Positions 23,118-32,999 of a DNA stretch of 52,881 nt are shown one piece after another. Under the pieces are notes generated by a model. It saw only the letters and a program-made list of their open reading frames with translations, was not told the DNA's origin and made no database searches. Each line of letters starts with the position of its first letter. The first letter of the stretch is position 1. The stretch lies in NCBI GenBank assembly GCA_902496335.1, contig CABVAO010000007.1, positions 1-52,881 on the forward strand, read 5' to 3'. Origin of the DNA: an uncultured Collinsella sp. (lineage in GTDB: Bacteria > Actinomycetota > Coriobacteriia > Coriobacteriales > Coriobacteriaceae). The position numbers and the translations under genes were made by a program.

Positions 23118-23165
23118 ACCTACCAAAAAGGGACAGGTTTATTTTGGCAGGTTTATCTGGGGAAA
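23118..23165 (-). repeat. Dispersed repeat CCAGATAAAACCTGCC, copy 3
   Basis: Inverted copy of the 48-base repeat, lying directly upstream of the LacI promoter and ending TTTATCTGGGGAAA on the plus strand. Confidence 0.7.
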
Positions 23166-23181
23166 CGCCGTTGCCAGCGCG

Positions 23182-23304
23182 ACCACCACGAAGGGGGCAG
23201 GTACCTTTGTGGTGGTTTGGACCGGCTGGACGTGTGTGCATCGAGTGGTATCTAAGTTGAGATACCACTTCTGGTATATCAGCTTGCGTTTGCGTGAGTA
23301 CAAT
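23182..23304 (+). promoter_or_regulatory. Leader region of glmS with two hairpins
   Basis: The region upstream of glmS holds one hairpin of ACCACCAC-AAGG with CCTT-GTGGTGGT (about 23182-23216). A second is a perfect 10-base-pair hairpin, AGTGGTATCT with AGATACCACT (23244-23269). TACAAT at 23299-23304 is a candidate -10 box without a clear -35. I do not see the conserved core of a glmS ribozyme. Confidence 0.4.
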
Positions 23305-23378
23305 ACTCGAACGTTATGCGTCTCAGCGCCCCCTGTGCGTGGACGTTTTGCAGTCAAGCGGACGAAGGGATTTATCCT

Positions 23379-25226
<1,848 letters not shown>

Positions 25227-25250
25227 TCGAGTTCCGTCATCCTAACAACT

Positions 25251-25290
25251 AAGGCCCGGCTCCGTTGCAGCGGAGCCGGGCCTTGTTGCA
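25251..25290 (+). terminator. Terminator after glmS
   Basis: A perfect 14-base-pair stem, AAGGCCCGGCTCCG (25251-25264) with its complement (25271-25284) and loop TTGCAG, is followed by GTTGCATTT. Confidence 0.8.
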
Positions 25291-25340
25291 TTTGCCCAGA
25301 TAAAATCTGCCAAAATGAACCTGTCCCTTTTTGGCAGGTT
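25291..25340 (+). repeat. Dispersed repeat CCAGATAAAACCTGCC, copy 4
   Basis: Plus-strand copy with a few changes (AAAATCTGCC, AATGAACC). Its end reaches the stop codon of the GntR gene on the other strand. Confidence 0.7.
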
Positions 25341-26040
25341 AGCGGAGCTTGCTGGTCTCGAAGTACTCGGGGAACTGGTCCAGAACCTCGGTTTGATTGC
25401 GGAACATCATGTGCAGGTGCTTGCTGACCAAAAAGCTCGCTTCGATGGGGTCGCGACCGGCGATAGCGCGGCGAATCTGCTTGTGCTCGTTCACGATGTC
25501 CTGATTGTCGAGAACCTGCGTGGCGGCGCGCAGCCAGCGGAAGCGCTCCAGGTCGGCATTGGTCTCTTCGAGCCACGACCACACGGTGCTGCGACATGCG
25601 ATGCTAAAAATCATGTGATGCATGAGGTTGTCGCTCAAAAAGAAGCCGATGCGATCCTCCTCGGCCATGGCCTTTTCCTGCAGCACGATGGCGCGGTCGA
25701 GCTGCTCGATGCCGGCCGACGTGGCGCGCGCACAGCACTCCACAATCACCTGCTTTTCCAGATGCTCGCGGATGTAGCAGGCACTCTCGGCAAGGGTGAG
25801 GTTGATGGGTGAGACGTAGGTGCCGCTCTGGGGCACGGTGCGCACCAGGCCTTCCTGCGCCAAGCGAACCAAAGCCTCGCGCACGGGCGTGCGACCCATA
25901 TCTAGGTCGTCGCAAAGCTGCTTGACGCCCAGCTTTTCGCCCGGCTTGTAGTCCAGGTAGACGATTTTGCGTCGAATGGTGTGATAGGACTGGTCCTGTA
26001 GGCTCGTTTCCTGCTCGCCGACGTGCATCGATTCTTCCAT
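25339..26040 (-). CDS. GntR-family (FadR/FCD type) transcriptional regulator
   Basis: A 233-residue regulator with a winged helix-turn-helix (LGVKQLCDDLDMGRTPVREALVRLAQEGL, here split as LGVKQLCDDL and GRTPVREALVRL) and an FCD ligand-binding domain containing HLHMMF near its end. The ATG at 26040 is preferred because GAGGCG lies upstream. An ATG 30 bases earlier (26070) has no ribosome binding site and sits inside a palindrome that may be its operator. It is divergent from the YeiH-like transporter and probably controls it. Confidence 0.85.
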   Translation of the reverse strand: MEESMHVGEQETSLQDQSYHTIRRKIVYLDYKPGEKLGVKQLCDDLDMGRTPVREALVRLAQEGLVRTVPQSGTYVSPINLTLAESACYIREHLEKQVIVECCARATSAGIEQLDRAIVLQEKAMAEEDRIGFFLSDNLMHHMIFSIACRSTVWSWLEETNADLERFRWLRAATQVLDNQDIVNEHKQIRRAIAGRDPIEASFLVSKHLHMMFRNQTEVLDQFPEYFETSKLR

Positions 26041-26063
26041 AGCGCCTCGCAACTGTTCTATCA

Positions 26064-26079
26064 AACTCATATGTCAGTT
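26064..26079. promoter_or_regulatory. Candidate GntR operator
   Basis: AACTCATATGTCAGTT is an imperfect palindrome (6 of 8 paired positions) in the intergenic region between the GntR and YeiH-like genes. The assignment rests on position and symmetry only. Confidence 0.3.
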
Positions 26080-26233
26080 GTTAATTATGCCGCGAATCAA
26101 CTCTCCGCGGTGGGTAATTCGGCTGTTGCCTGAGAACTATTGCGGCATCTTAGTCTGTGTTTGCGCAAGGCTGCGCTCAATGTTGCCGTATCATAAGCCG
26201 TCGCAAACGTGAAACAGAAAGAAGGAATCCCAT

Positions 26234-27268
26234 ATGCAACTGGCAAATATCGTACGCGAGCGCTGGAAAGGCGTCTTGTTCTGCCTAATCATCGCCATTC
26301 CCGCGACGTTGCTCGGCAAACAAATTGAGGTGGTCGGCGGTCCGGTATTTGCTATCCTCTTTGGCATGGTCCTGGCGCTCGTCTTTCCCAAGAATCGTCG
26401 CGAACAGCTCACCGCCGGCGTTACCTATACGTCCAAAAAAGTCTTGCAGTACGCGGTTATCCTGCTTGGCTTTGGCATGAACCTCTCCCAGATTCTGTCC
26501 AAGGGCGCCCAGTCGCTACCGATTATCGTGGCAACGATCTCGACCTCGCTTGTCATCGCCTTTGTGCTCTGCCGCGTTATGAATGTGCCGGGTAAGATCG
26601 CGACGCTTGTGGGTGTGGGTTCGTCGATTTGCGGCGGTTCTGCTATCGCCGCGACTGCACCCGTCATCGATGCCGACGATCGCGAGATTGCCCAGGCCAT
26701 TTCGGTCATCTTCCTGTTTAACGTTATCGCGGCGCTCGTGTTTCCGACGCTCGGCGGCATGCTCGGGCTGACCAACGAGGGCTTTGGCCTGTTTGCCGGC
26801 ACCGCCATCAACGACACCTCGTCCGTAACGGCCGCGGCGAGCGCTTGGGACAGCATGCATCCCGGCGCCAATGTGCTCGAGAGCGCCACGGTGGTCAAGC
26901 TCACCAGGACGCTGGCCATTATTCCCATCACGTTGGCGCTTGCTTGCTGGCAGATGCATCTGGCGCGCAAGGCCGGCGGCGACGCCAAAAGCACGTTCTC
27001 GATTAAACGCGCGTTTCCCATGTTTGTGCTGTTCTTTGTGCTGGCGAGCGTGATCACCACGGTGCTTCAGCTTCCCGCGTCCTTTACGGCGCCCATCAAG
27101 GAGCTGTCGAAGTTCTTTATCGTGATGGCCATGGCGGCTATTGGTTTTAATACCGATATCGTCGAGCTGATCAAAAAGGGCGGCAAGCCCATCGCGCTGG
27201 GCTTTTGCTGCTGGATTGGCATTGCGTGCATGAGTTTGGGAATGCAGCACGTGCTGGGAATCTGGTAG
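26234..27268 (+). CDS. YeiH-family membrane protein (putative anion/sulfate exporter)
   Basis: A 344-residue polytopic membrane protein of the UPF0324/YeiH family with about ten hydrophobic segments. Conserved family motifs are present: ILLGFGMNLSQIL, GVGSSICGGSAIAA and FAGTAINDTSSVTAA. The family is annotated as a putative sulfate exporter, but the transported compound is poorly established. GAAGGA precedes the ATG. The divergent GntR regulator suggests induction by a small metabolite rather than by sulfur starvation. Confidence 0.85.
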   Translation: MQLANIVRERWKGVLFCLIIAIPATLLGKQIEVVGGPVFAILFGMVLALVFPKNRREQLTAGVTYTSKKVLQYAVILLGFGMNLSQILSKGAQSLPIIVATISTSLVIAFVLCRVMNVPGKIATLVGVGSSICGGSAIAATAPVIDADDREIAQAISVIFLFNVIAALVFPTLGGMLGLTNEGFGLFAGTAINDTSSVTAAASAWDSMHPGANVLESATVVKLTRTLAIIPITLALACWQMHLARKAGGDAKSTFSIKRAFPMFVLFFVLASVITTVLQLPASFTAPIKELSKFFIVMAMAAIGFNTDIVELIKKGGKPIALGFCCWIGIACMSLGMQHVLGIW

Positions 27269-27320
27269 AGAAGTAGCTTATTTGCGTGCTGCGTGCCGGT
27301 GAGCGCATTCTCACGGTGGA

Positions 27321-27385
27321 GCGATAGGAGCTCTTGCGGGTATGGCTTGTCCGCAGGTTTATAAGTCCCGAAGAGCTCTTATCGC
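27321..27385. repeat. Palindromic element after the YeiH-like gene
   Basis: GCGATAGGAGCTCTTGCGGG (27321-27340) pairs with the segment 27367-27385 (CCCGAAGAGCTCTTATCGC) apart from two positions. A further pairing CGCCCCGC / GCGGGGC follows. The rest of the 266-base gap up to 27534 holds no other clear signal. Confidence 0.55.
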
Positions 27386-27534
27386 CCCGCCAGGATGGCG
27401 ATGCGGGGCAACACCTATACTCGCAGGACGGCGCTTTCTGCCCTATAGTGTTTGGTGAGCAATATCGTTCAATTTTGAAACACTTGGTCGTGCGACCGTC
27501 AGCGGTTGCACGTCGCTGCGGACAGGGGCAAATC

Positions 27535-28752
27535 ATGGATAGCGATGCCAAGCTGAACATCTTGACTGGGGCCCTGGCTGCTGCCGGGGCCTCGGCATTG
27601 GCAATCGATGCGCGTGGGGACGTCGCGATCTCGACCATGAATGACGCGGCGCTTGAGCGGGATGTGGCGGCTTTTGTTGCCGAACGCCTCGACCGTATAG
27701 GAGACGGTGCGCGCCTTGTTATGGGGCGTGCGGGTACGCGCCTGAGCCTGACCGTTCGCCCCACCGACAAAGAGGGCGGGGGCCTTTGGGTCGTCGTGGT
27801 CCGCGAGGTGCGCGGCGCCGCGGCGCATGCGGGCATCGAGTGGCTCAACGCCGACGAAGTTGAGGCCCGCTACGAATCGAGTGCGTACGGCATCGTTGAG
27901 GGGGCGGCCTCGGTGGCTGCGCCGGTTGCCGAGAGCTATGCGCGCGGCGTGCCCCTTATGCTCGAGGGCGAGCTTGGCGCTGGTCAGGTCGAGATTGCCA
28001 AGCGCCTCTATCTGGCTGGCCCTTTTGTCGATCAACCCTTTGTTTCCGTCGCGCTCGATGAACTCACCGATCGCGGTTGGCGCCATGTGCTCAAAAGCTC
28101 CGAATCGCCGCTGTTCCAAACGGGGCTGACACTTTGCATTGAGGGCTGGAATGCGGTTGGCCCCCAGCGCCTCCGCGAGCTCGTTTCCACGATGGCCGAC
28201 ACCGCGTTGGCGACGCGCTGCCATGTGGTGCTGACGGCGAATGACATGCCGGGCGGCAGCGAAAGTGATCAAGCCGCCTTTGTGACCGAGCGCTTCGCCT
28301 GTGCGGTGAGCGTGGCGCCGGCAATCGCCGAGCAGGGAGCCGCGTCGACGAAGGTCGCGCGCTATTTGGAATATCTCGCTGATGCATTTGGGACGGCAGC
28401 GCCCACGCTGTCTGCCACGGCGACGAAGACGCTCGATGCTTACCGCTGGCCGCGCAATTATCTGCAGCTCCGCGAGGTCTCGGAACGACTGTATATATTG
28501 GTGGGGGCGGGCACGGTGGACCGCGCTGTGGCGGAGGAAGTGCTCGCCCAAGAGGACGTGATTAAGACCGCAACCTTTGGCGCCCCGACGCTCGAAAGTG
28601 ACCTGTATATCCTGCGACCACTGGCCGATTCCGAGCGAGATATCGCGCATCTGGTTGTAGATCATCTCCACGGCAACCGGACTCGTGCGGCAGAGGTGCT
28701 GGGTATAAGCCGTACAACGCTATGGCGCTTGCTGAAGGACGATGACCGTTGA
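27535..28752 (+). CDS. NtrC-like regulator with degenerate AAA+ domain and Fis-type HTH
   Basis: A 405-residue protein laid out like a bacterial enhancer-binding protein: an N-terminal sensor-like part (1 to about 110), an AAA+-like centre and a C-terminal Fis helix-turn-helix (NRTRAAEVLGISRTTLWRLL). The ATPase signs are eroded. The Walker A region reads GELGAGQVE, with Gln in place of Lys. No GAFTGA loop is present. The Walker B position reads LCIEGW instead of LFLDE. It therefore cannot act as a normal sigma-54 activator and more likely binds DNA as a simple regulator. The ATG at 27535 has CAGGGG upstream. Confidence 0.7.
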   Translation: MDSDAKLNILTGALAAAGASALAIDARGDVAISTMNDAALERDVAAFVAERLDRIGDGARLVMGRAGTRLSLTVRPTDKEGGGLWVVVVREVRGAAAHAGIEWLNADEVEARYESSAYGIVEGAASVAAPVAESYARGVPLMLEGELGAGQVEIAKRLYLAGPFVDQPFVSVALDELTDRGWRHVLKSSESPLFQTGLTLCIEGWNAVGPQRLRELVSTMADTALATRCHVVLTANDMPGGSESDQAAFVTERFACAVSVAPAIAEQGAASTKVARYLEYLADAFGTAAPTLSATATKTLDAYRWPRNYLQLREVSERLYILVGAGTVDRAVAEEVLAQEDVIKTATFGAPTLESDLYILRPLADSERDIAHLVVDHLHGNRTRAAEVLGISRTTLWRLLKDDDR

Positions 28753-28836
28753 GCGAGGCGCCCGTGACCGCGCGCGACGCGTGTGCTACAGTCCAAAGCG
28801 TTATTGTTTCGATTTGGTTACGGCGTGCGAGGGCAT

Positions 28837-29412
28837 ATGGCTGAGACTTCAAAACCGAGCCGCAGAAGGCGGAGCGCCGCGCCGGTTAACCGACGCACGA
28901 CATCGGTGACGTGGGGCAAACACGCCTCGGGGTTTGATGGCTCGTTCAAGCGCACTAAATACGGCTATCCTTCGGCAAGCGCCCGCTTGGCAATGCAGGC
29001 AGAGTCCTCGCTGTTGGGCCGCAAACGCGTGGTGGGCTCAAAGCTCAAGCACGACGGAACGCTCGGCTACATCAGCCGCGGGGCGGCTCGCCGCAGCGGG
29101 CTCAATCCCGCCGGCTGGCATCGCTACGTGCCGATCGTGGCCGCCGTTGCAGTGATCGTCATCGCGCTCGCTGCGCTTGGCTACGCCGGCGGTGGCGCCA
29201 ACTTGGACGCAATGTTTAAATCGCCCGAGCTCGCGCATGTAGGTACAGAAGTTGTCGAGGGCGCTCAGGCCCAGACGAGCGTCGCGCCCCAGCGCGGTAT
29301 CGTTGCGGCGGCCTCCACCATCGCCGATGCGCAAAAGGACGAAGACAAGCAAGGCGACGACGCCGAAACGGCCCAGACAAGCGAAGCGACGACAACGGCG
29401 ACGTCAATATAA
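28837..29412 (+). CDS. Hypothetical single-pass membrane protein
   Basis: I do not recognise this 191-residue protein. The first 95 residues are very basic (many Arg/Lys, including RRRR at 9-12). A single membrane segment lies at about 97-117 (YVPIVAAVAVIVIALAAL), and the remaining 75 residues are Ala/Thr/Asp-rich and probably outside the cell. The charge layout predicts a cytoplasmic N-terminus. The ATG at 28837 is preceded by GAGGG. It follows the NtrC-like gene by 84 bases and may share its transcript. Confidence 0.65.
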   Translation: MAETSKPSRRRRSAAPVNRRTTSVTWGKHASGFDGSFKRTKYGYPSASARLAMQAESSLLGRKRVVGSKLKHDGTLGYISRGAARRSGLNPAGWHRYVPIVAAVAVIVIALAALGYAGGGANLDAMFKSPELAHVGTEVVEGAQAQTSVAPQRGIVAAASTIADAQKDEDKQGDDAETAQTSEATTTATSI

Positions 29413-29454
29413 GTTGCGAGCGGGACAGCAAATTTTGGACGGGGCCTTTCAGCG

Positions 29455-29482
29455 GTTCCGCCGTTCGTTAGAACGGCGGAAC
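29455..29482. terminator. Convergent hairpin between the membrane protein and nitroreductase genes
   Basis: GTTCCGCCGTTC (29455-29466) and GAACGGCGGAAC (29471-29482) form a perfect 12-base-pair stem with loop GTTA. It ends just before the nitroreductase stop codon. Confidence 0.7.
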
Positions 29483-29485
29483 TAA

Positions 29486-30007
29486 TTACTTTACGTACAC
29501 CACGTTGTCGCGGCGCGGCTTTGCCTCGGGTAGCGTGTCCTCGGCGTAGCCAAGAATGCAGTTACCGACACCGCGCAGGCTGCCGTCGGCGGGCAGGCCC
29601 CAGCTGGCCAGCAGCTCCAAGCCCTCGGGCGAGTCGAAGACCTCATGCGCGCGGTGAATCCAGCACGAATCGACACCCAGTGCATAGGCGGCGTTGAGCA
29701 AGTTGCCCATGGCGAGCGAGCCGTCTTCCAGATGTGTGGGCACGCTGCGGTCAACCAGCACCACCACAACGGTCTTGGCGCCATAGAAGGGGTCGCTGTT
29801 GCTGTCCATGACCTGGGCGTTGAGCTGTGAGAGACGCTCGACGGTCGCGGGGTCGGTGACGGCGACAAACGTCACCGGCTGGCGGCCCATGCCGCTCGGT
29901 GCATATTGGCCGGCTTCGATAATACGTGCAAGCTTTTCGGCCTCGACGGGACGATCGCTGTAGTTGCGGCAGCTGCGGCGGTGAATGAGTGCTTCGATAG
30001 TCTCCAT
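29486..30007 (-). CDS. Nitroreductase-family protein
   Basis: A 173-residue FMN-dependent nitroreductase-like oxidoreductase. Family landmarks are HRRSCRNYSDRPV (FMN phosphate binding), APSGMGRQPVTFVAV, NLLNAAYALGVDSCWIHR and GVGNCILGY. The AAGGAGA site before the ATG at 30007 decides the start against an ATG 96 bases further upstream. The physiological electron acceptor is unknown; small members reduce nitro compounds, quinones or flavins. Confidence 0.88.
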   Translation of the reverse strand: METIEALIHRRSCRNYSDRPVEAEKLARIIEAGQYAPSGMGRQPVTFVAVTDPATVERLSQLNAQVMDSNSDPFYGAKTVVVVLVDRSVPTHLEDGSLAMGNLLNAAYALGVDSCWIHRAHEVFDSPEGLELLASWGLPADGSLRGVGNCILGYAEDTLPEAKPRRDNVVYVK

Positions 30008-30301
30008 GGTGTCTCCTTGCGGTGGCGTTGCAGATGCCCCGTTCATACCCGTCGGGCTCAAACGATAGACGGTCAATTGCCCGGCCAAAAGGATAGATTC
30101 CAATTGGGAAAGTAGGTTTGCATAAAAGTACCTTCAGAATGTGACAAACGAATGGGATGGTTAAACGTTTTATCCCGTCTACCCTGCGGTTTTTTACCAC
30201 TTGCCTAAATGACGAACGCATAACCTCTGATAAAGGTTTTACTAAAGGAGTACCAACGTTTATCAATGCGCCGTGGTGGCGCCGGGCCAGGAGGTAACAT
30301 C

Positions 30302-30592
30302 ATGTTCCAGGCTGGAGATGTCGTCGAGACCGATTTCGAAGGATTTCTGAAGCTGCTGCGTTCCAAGACGCGCGCTTTCGTGTCGATCAACGATCACGAG
30401 TACTACATCACGCACACCGATGGCTATTGGCGTGTTCAGGATTGCGAGGCCCTCAACGACAAGGGCCACTTTACTGACTGTTCTGAGTTGGTCAACACGG
30501 TCTGCGAGGTCGTCGAGCTGCCGTGGATTGCCGGCAAGAGCCTGCATGACAGCTTCTCGGGCGCTACGGTCTATGAGGCCGTCGCCGCTTAA
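30302..30592 (+). CDS. Hypothetical small protein
   Basis: A 96-residue, acidic protein that I do not recognise. It has no membrane segment or signal peptide. It is rich in aromatic and acidic residues (HEYYITHTDGYWRVQDCE) and has four Cys, which could be relevant if it binds metal. CAGGAGG precedes the ATG at 30302, giving one of the strongest ribosome binding sites in the window, and a good terminator follows, so it looks like a real monocistronic gene. Confidence 0.7.
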   Translation: MFQAGDVVETDFEGFLKLLRSKTRAFVSINDHEYYITHTDGYWRVQDCEALNDKGHFTDCSELVNTVCEVVELPWIAGKSLHDSFSGATVYEAVAA

Positions 30593-30618
30593 CAGGCAAT
30601 AAAACCCGATTTTCACGT

Positions 30619-30654
30619 GACCGCTGGCGCCGCCCCCGCGCCGGCGGTCTTTTT
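30619..30654 (+). terminator. Terminator after the 96-residue gene
   Basis: GACCGC-GGCGC pairs with GCGCC-GCGGTC (one mismatch) around CGCCCCC and is followed by TTTTTC. Confidence 0.85.
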
Positions 30655-30697
30655 CTGCCGATAGGCCATAAAAGTGCACGCATTTGCGGAGAGGCTG

Positions 30698-30758
30698 TTG
30701 ACGATAGTCAAAACTCGGACTAATCTAGAGACATAAAATTGGTCAAAAATCGGACAAT
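30698..30758 (+). promoter_or_regulatory. Promoter and candidate operators of the MarR-ABC exporter operon
   Basis: TTGACG (30698-30703), a 17-base spacer and TAATCT (30721-30726) form a plausible promoter. Two similar direct copies, GTCAAAACTCGGAC (30707-30720) and GTCAAAAATCGGAC (30742-30755), lie 35 bases apart, and TTGAC-GATA-GTCAA overlaps the -35 box. These fit binding by the MarR regulator encoded just downstream. Confidence 0.5.
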
Positions 30759-30773
30759 CGAATGGTGGGATAG

Positions 30774-31274
30774 ATGAATGGTGCGGTTAAACTGGTCGAC
30801 TTCGACCGGTTGCTCAATGGACTCGACCATATCTATTCGGAGTTCTCGCGTGCCTGCGGCCTTTCGGACTGCGCTTACTGGATGCTCGTCGACACCAGCA
30901 CGGCGGGCGGCAGTATTGCCGTAAGCCGTCTGACAAGCGAATGGTTCTACAGCAAGCAGACCATCAACTCGGCAATTAAAACCTTGACGGCGCGGGGCTT
31001 CGCAACGTTGGAGTTTGCCGAAGGCAGTCGTAAGAACAAGGTTGTGAGCCTGACCGAAGAGGGCAGGCGATTTGCCGAGCGTTATGCGCTGCCGGCACTC
31101 AAGGCCGAGCAGCGAGCCTTTGGCGCGCTTGAGCCATGTGAGCAGCGCGAGATTATGCGCTTGATCGGCAAATTCTCTCAGGTGCTCGGCGATGAGTGCG
31201 AGACATTTAAGCAGAATATCGCTGCCGAGAGCCAAGCCGAGAATCAAGGTGAGGGGGAGTCGTGCGACTGTTAA
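30774..31274 (+). CDS. MarR-family transcriptional regulator
   Basis: A 166-residue winged-helix protein. The DNA-binding part includes SEWFYSKQTINSAIKTLTA and the wing GFATLEFAEGSRKNKVVSLT, followed by the dimerisation helices. GGTGGGA precedes the ATG at 30774. The gene overlaps the start of the first ABC exporter gene by 13 bases, so regulator and exporter are co-transcribed. This is the common layout in which a drug- or metabolite-sensing MarR protein represses its own efflux operon. Confidence 0.88.
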   Translation: MNGAVKLVDFDRLLNGLDHIYSEFSRACGLSDCAYWMLVDTSTAGGSIAVSRLTSEWFYSKQTINSAIKTLTARGFATLEFAEGSRKNKVVSLTEEGRRFAERYALPALKAEQRAFGALEPCEQREIMRLIGKFSQVLGDECETFKQNIAAESQAENQGEGESCDC

Positions 31275-32998
31275 TGAGGTTTCTAAAGCCATATCGAGGG
31301 CTTGTCGCAGTGACGCTGCTGGTGCTGCTGGTGGATAACGTCGGTACGCTGTTGGTTCCCACGATGCTGGCGAACATGGTCAACACCGGTATTACCACGG
31401 GCGATGTCGACTACATTTTACGCAACGGCCTATACATGTTTATCGCGACCAGCATGGCTAGCGGCGGCACGGTGCTGGGCTGCTATCTTTCGGCGCGCCT
31501 GGCCGCCAACGTGGCTTGCGATATCCGCAATGCCGTGTACGACAAATCGCTCGAGCTCGCGGCCAGCGATTTTGAGCGCTTTGGCACCGGATCGATGATC
31601 ACGCGCTCGCTCAACGACATCAACGTGATTCAGCAGGCGATTCTGCAGACGATTCAGCTGGTGCTGCCCGTGCCGTTTTTGGCTGTGGCGGGCATCATCT
31701 TTGCCTGGTTTATCGATCCTGCCATGGGCACGCTGCTGGGCGTGGTCGTTGCGATTGTGCTGGTGGCGGCGGTCTTTACCGTTGCCAACGCCGCGCCAAT
31801 CTTTATGCGCCTGCAGAGCTTTATCGACCGCATGAACGTGGTGCTGCGCGAGAACATCGTGGGCGTGCGCGTCATCCGCGCATTTAACAAGGAACGCCAC
31901 GAAGAGCAGCGCCTGGACGAGGTGTTTAGCGATTACGCGGCCAATGCCATCAAGGTTAACCACCTGTTTGTGGGTCTTGACAGCTCCAGCTTCTTTTTGA
32001 TGAACATCGCCGAGGTGGCGGTGCTGTGGGTGGGCGGCAACCGCGTGGGCGTCCATGCGATGCAGATTGCGAGCATCTCCGCGGTGCTCGAGTACGCAAT
32101 CCTGATTCTGTTCTTTGTGATGATGGCGCAGATGGTGGTGCTAACGCTGCCACGCGCCGCGGCATGCCTAAGCCGTGCACAGCAAGTGCTGGAGATTGAG
32201 CCGAGCATCGTGGACGGCGAGCGTACGCTGGGTGACGGGGCGCCTGCCTCCGAGGACGATGCGGATGCTGTTGCCGTGTTCGATCATATGTCGTTTCGCT
32301 TTGACGATGCCGACGAGGACACCCTGTGCGACCTGAGCTTTGCCTGCCGTCGCGGTCAGACGACCGCAATCGTCGGCTCGACGGGTTCGGGCAAGTCGAC
32401 GGTGGCCAAGCTCTTGCTGCGCTTCCACGATGCCACCAAGGGCGCCATTCGCCTGGACGGCGTCGACCTGCGCGAGATTTCGCAAGGTGAGATTCGCGGG
32501 CACATCGCCTATGTGCCGCAGAAGGCGTGGCTGTTCTCGGGCACCGTGGCAAGCAACCTTCGCTTTGGCAACGAAGACGCGACCGAGGCGGACATGCTTC
32601 ATGCGCTCCAGGTTGCCCAGAGCACCTTTGTGCTCGATCAGCCGCAGGGGCTCGATACCCCGGTGGCGCAGGGCGGTACGAACTTCTCGGGTGGCCAGCG
32701 CCAGCGTTTGGCAATCGCCCGTGCGCTCATGAAGCATGCCGATCTATATATCTTCGATGACAGTTTTTCGGCCCTGGACTTTAAGACCGATGCGGCCCTG
32801 CGCCATGCATTGCAAGACGAGACGCGCGATGCCGCGGTGCTCATCATCGCGCAGCGCATCTCGACGATTCTGCACGCCGACCAGATTGTCGTGCTCAAGG
32901 ATGGCGAGGTTGTGGGCTTGGGCACGCATGGCGAGCTTATGGAAACCTGCGAGGTGTACCGCGCCATCGCGGAATCGCAGATGAAGGGAGGTGAGTAG
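31262..32998 (+). CDS. Heterodimeric ABC exporter, degenerate-site subunit
   Basis: A 578-residue half-transporter: six-helix membrane domain (1 to about 310) and ATPase domain (about 340-578). Walker A (GSTGSGKST) and signature (FSGGQRQRLAIARA) are normal. The catalytic Glu after Walker B is Asp (LYIFDDSFSALD), and the switch His is Gln (LIIAQRIST). That is the pattern of the inactive-site half of heterodimeric exporters such as BmrC or TM287. The GTG start has GAGGGGGAG upstream and overlaps the MarR gene. It pairs with the next gene to export drugs, lipids or peptides (inference). Confidence 0.9.
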   Translation: MRLLMRFLKPYRGLVAVTLLVLLVDNVGTLLVPTMLANMVNTGITTGDVDYILRNGLYMFIATSMASGGTVLGCYLSARLAANVACDIRNAVYDKSLELAASDFERFGTGSMITRSLNDINVIQQAILQTIQLVLPVPFLAVAGIIFAWFIDPAMGTLLGVVVAIVLVAAVFTVANAAPIFMRLQSFIDRMNVVLRENIVGVRVIRAFNKERHEEQRLDEVFSDYAANAIKVNHLFVGLDSSSFFLMNIAEVAVLWVGGNRVGVHAMQIASISAVLEYAILILFFVMMAQMVVLTLPRAAACLSRAQQVLEIEPSIVDGERTLGDGAPASEDDADAVAVFDHMSFRFDDADEDTLCDLSFACRRGQTTAIVGSTGSGKSTVAKLLLRFHDATKGAIRLDGVDLREISQGEIRGHIAYVPQKAWLFSGTVASNLRFGNEDATEADMLHALQVAQSTFVLDQPQGLDTPVAQGGTNFSGGQRQRLAIARALMKHADLYIFDDSFSALDFKTDAALRHALQDETRDAAVLIIAQRISTILHADQIVVLKDGEVVGLGTHGELMETCEVYRAIAESQMKGGE

Positions 32999-32999
32999 C

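Noticed and set aside
23165..23378. glmS ribozyme/riboswitch upstream of glmS
   Set aside because: The hairpins present are simple inverted repeats, and I do not see the conserved double-pseudoknot core. The class is also not expected in this lineage.
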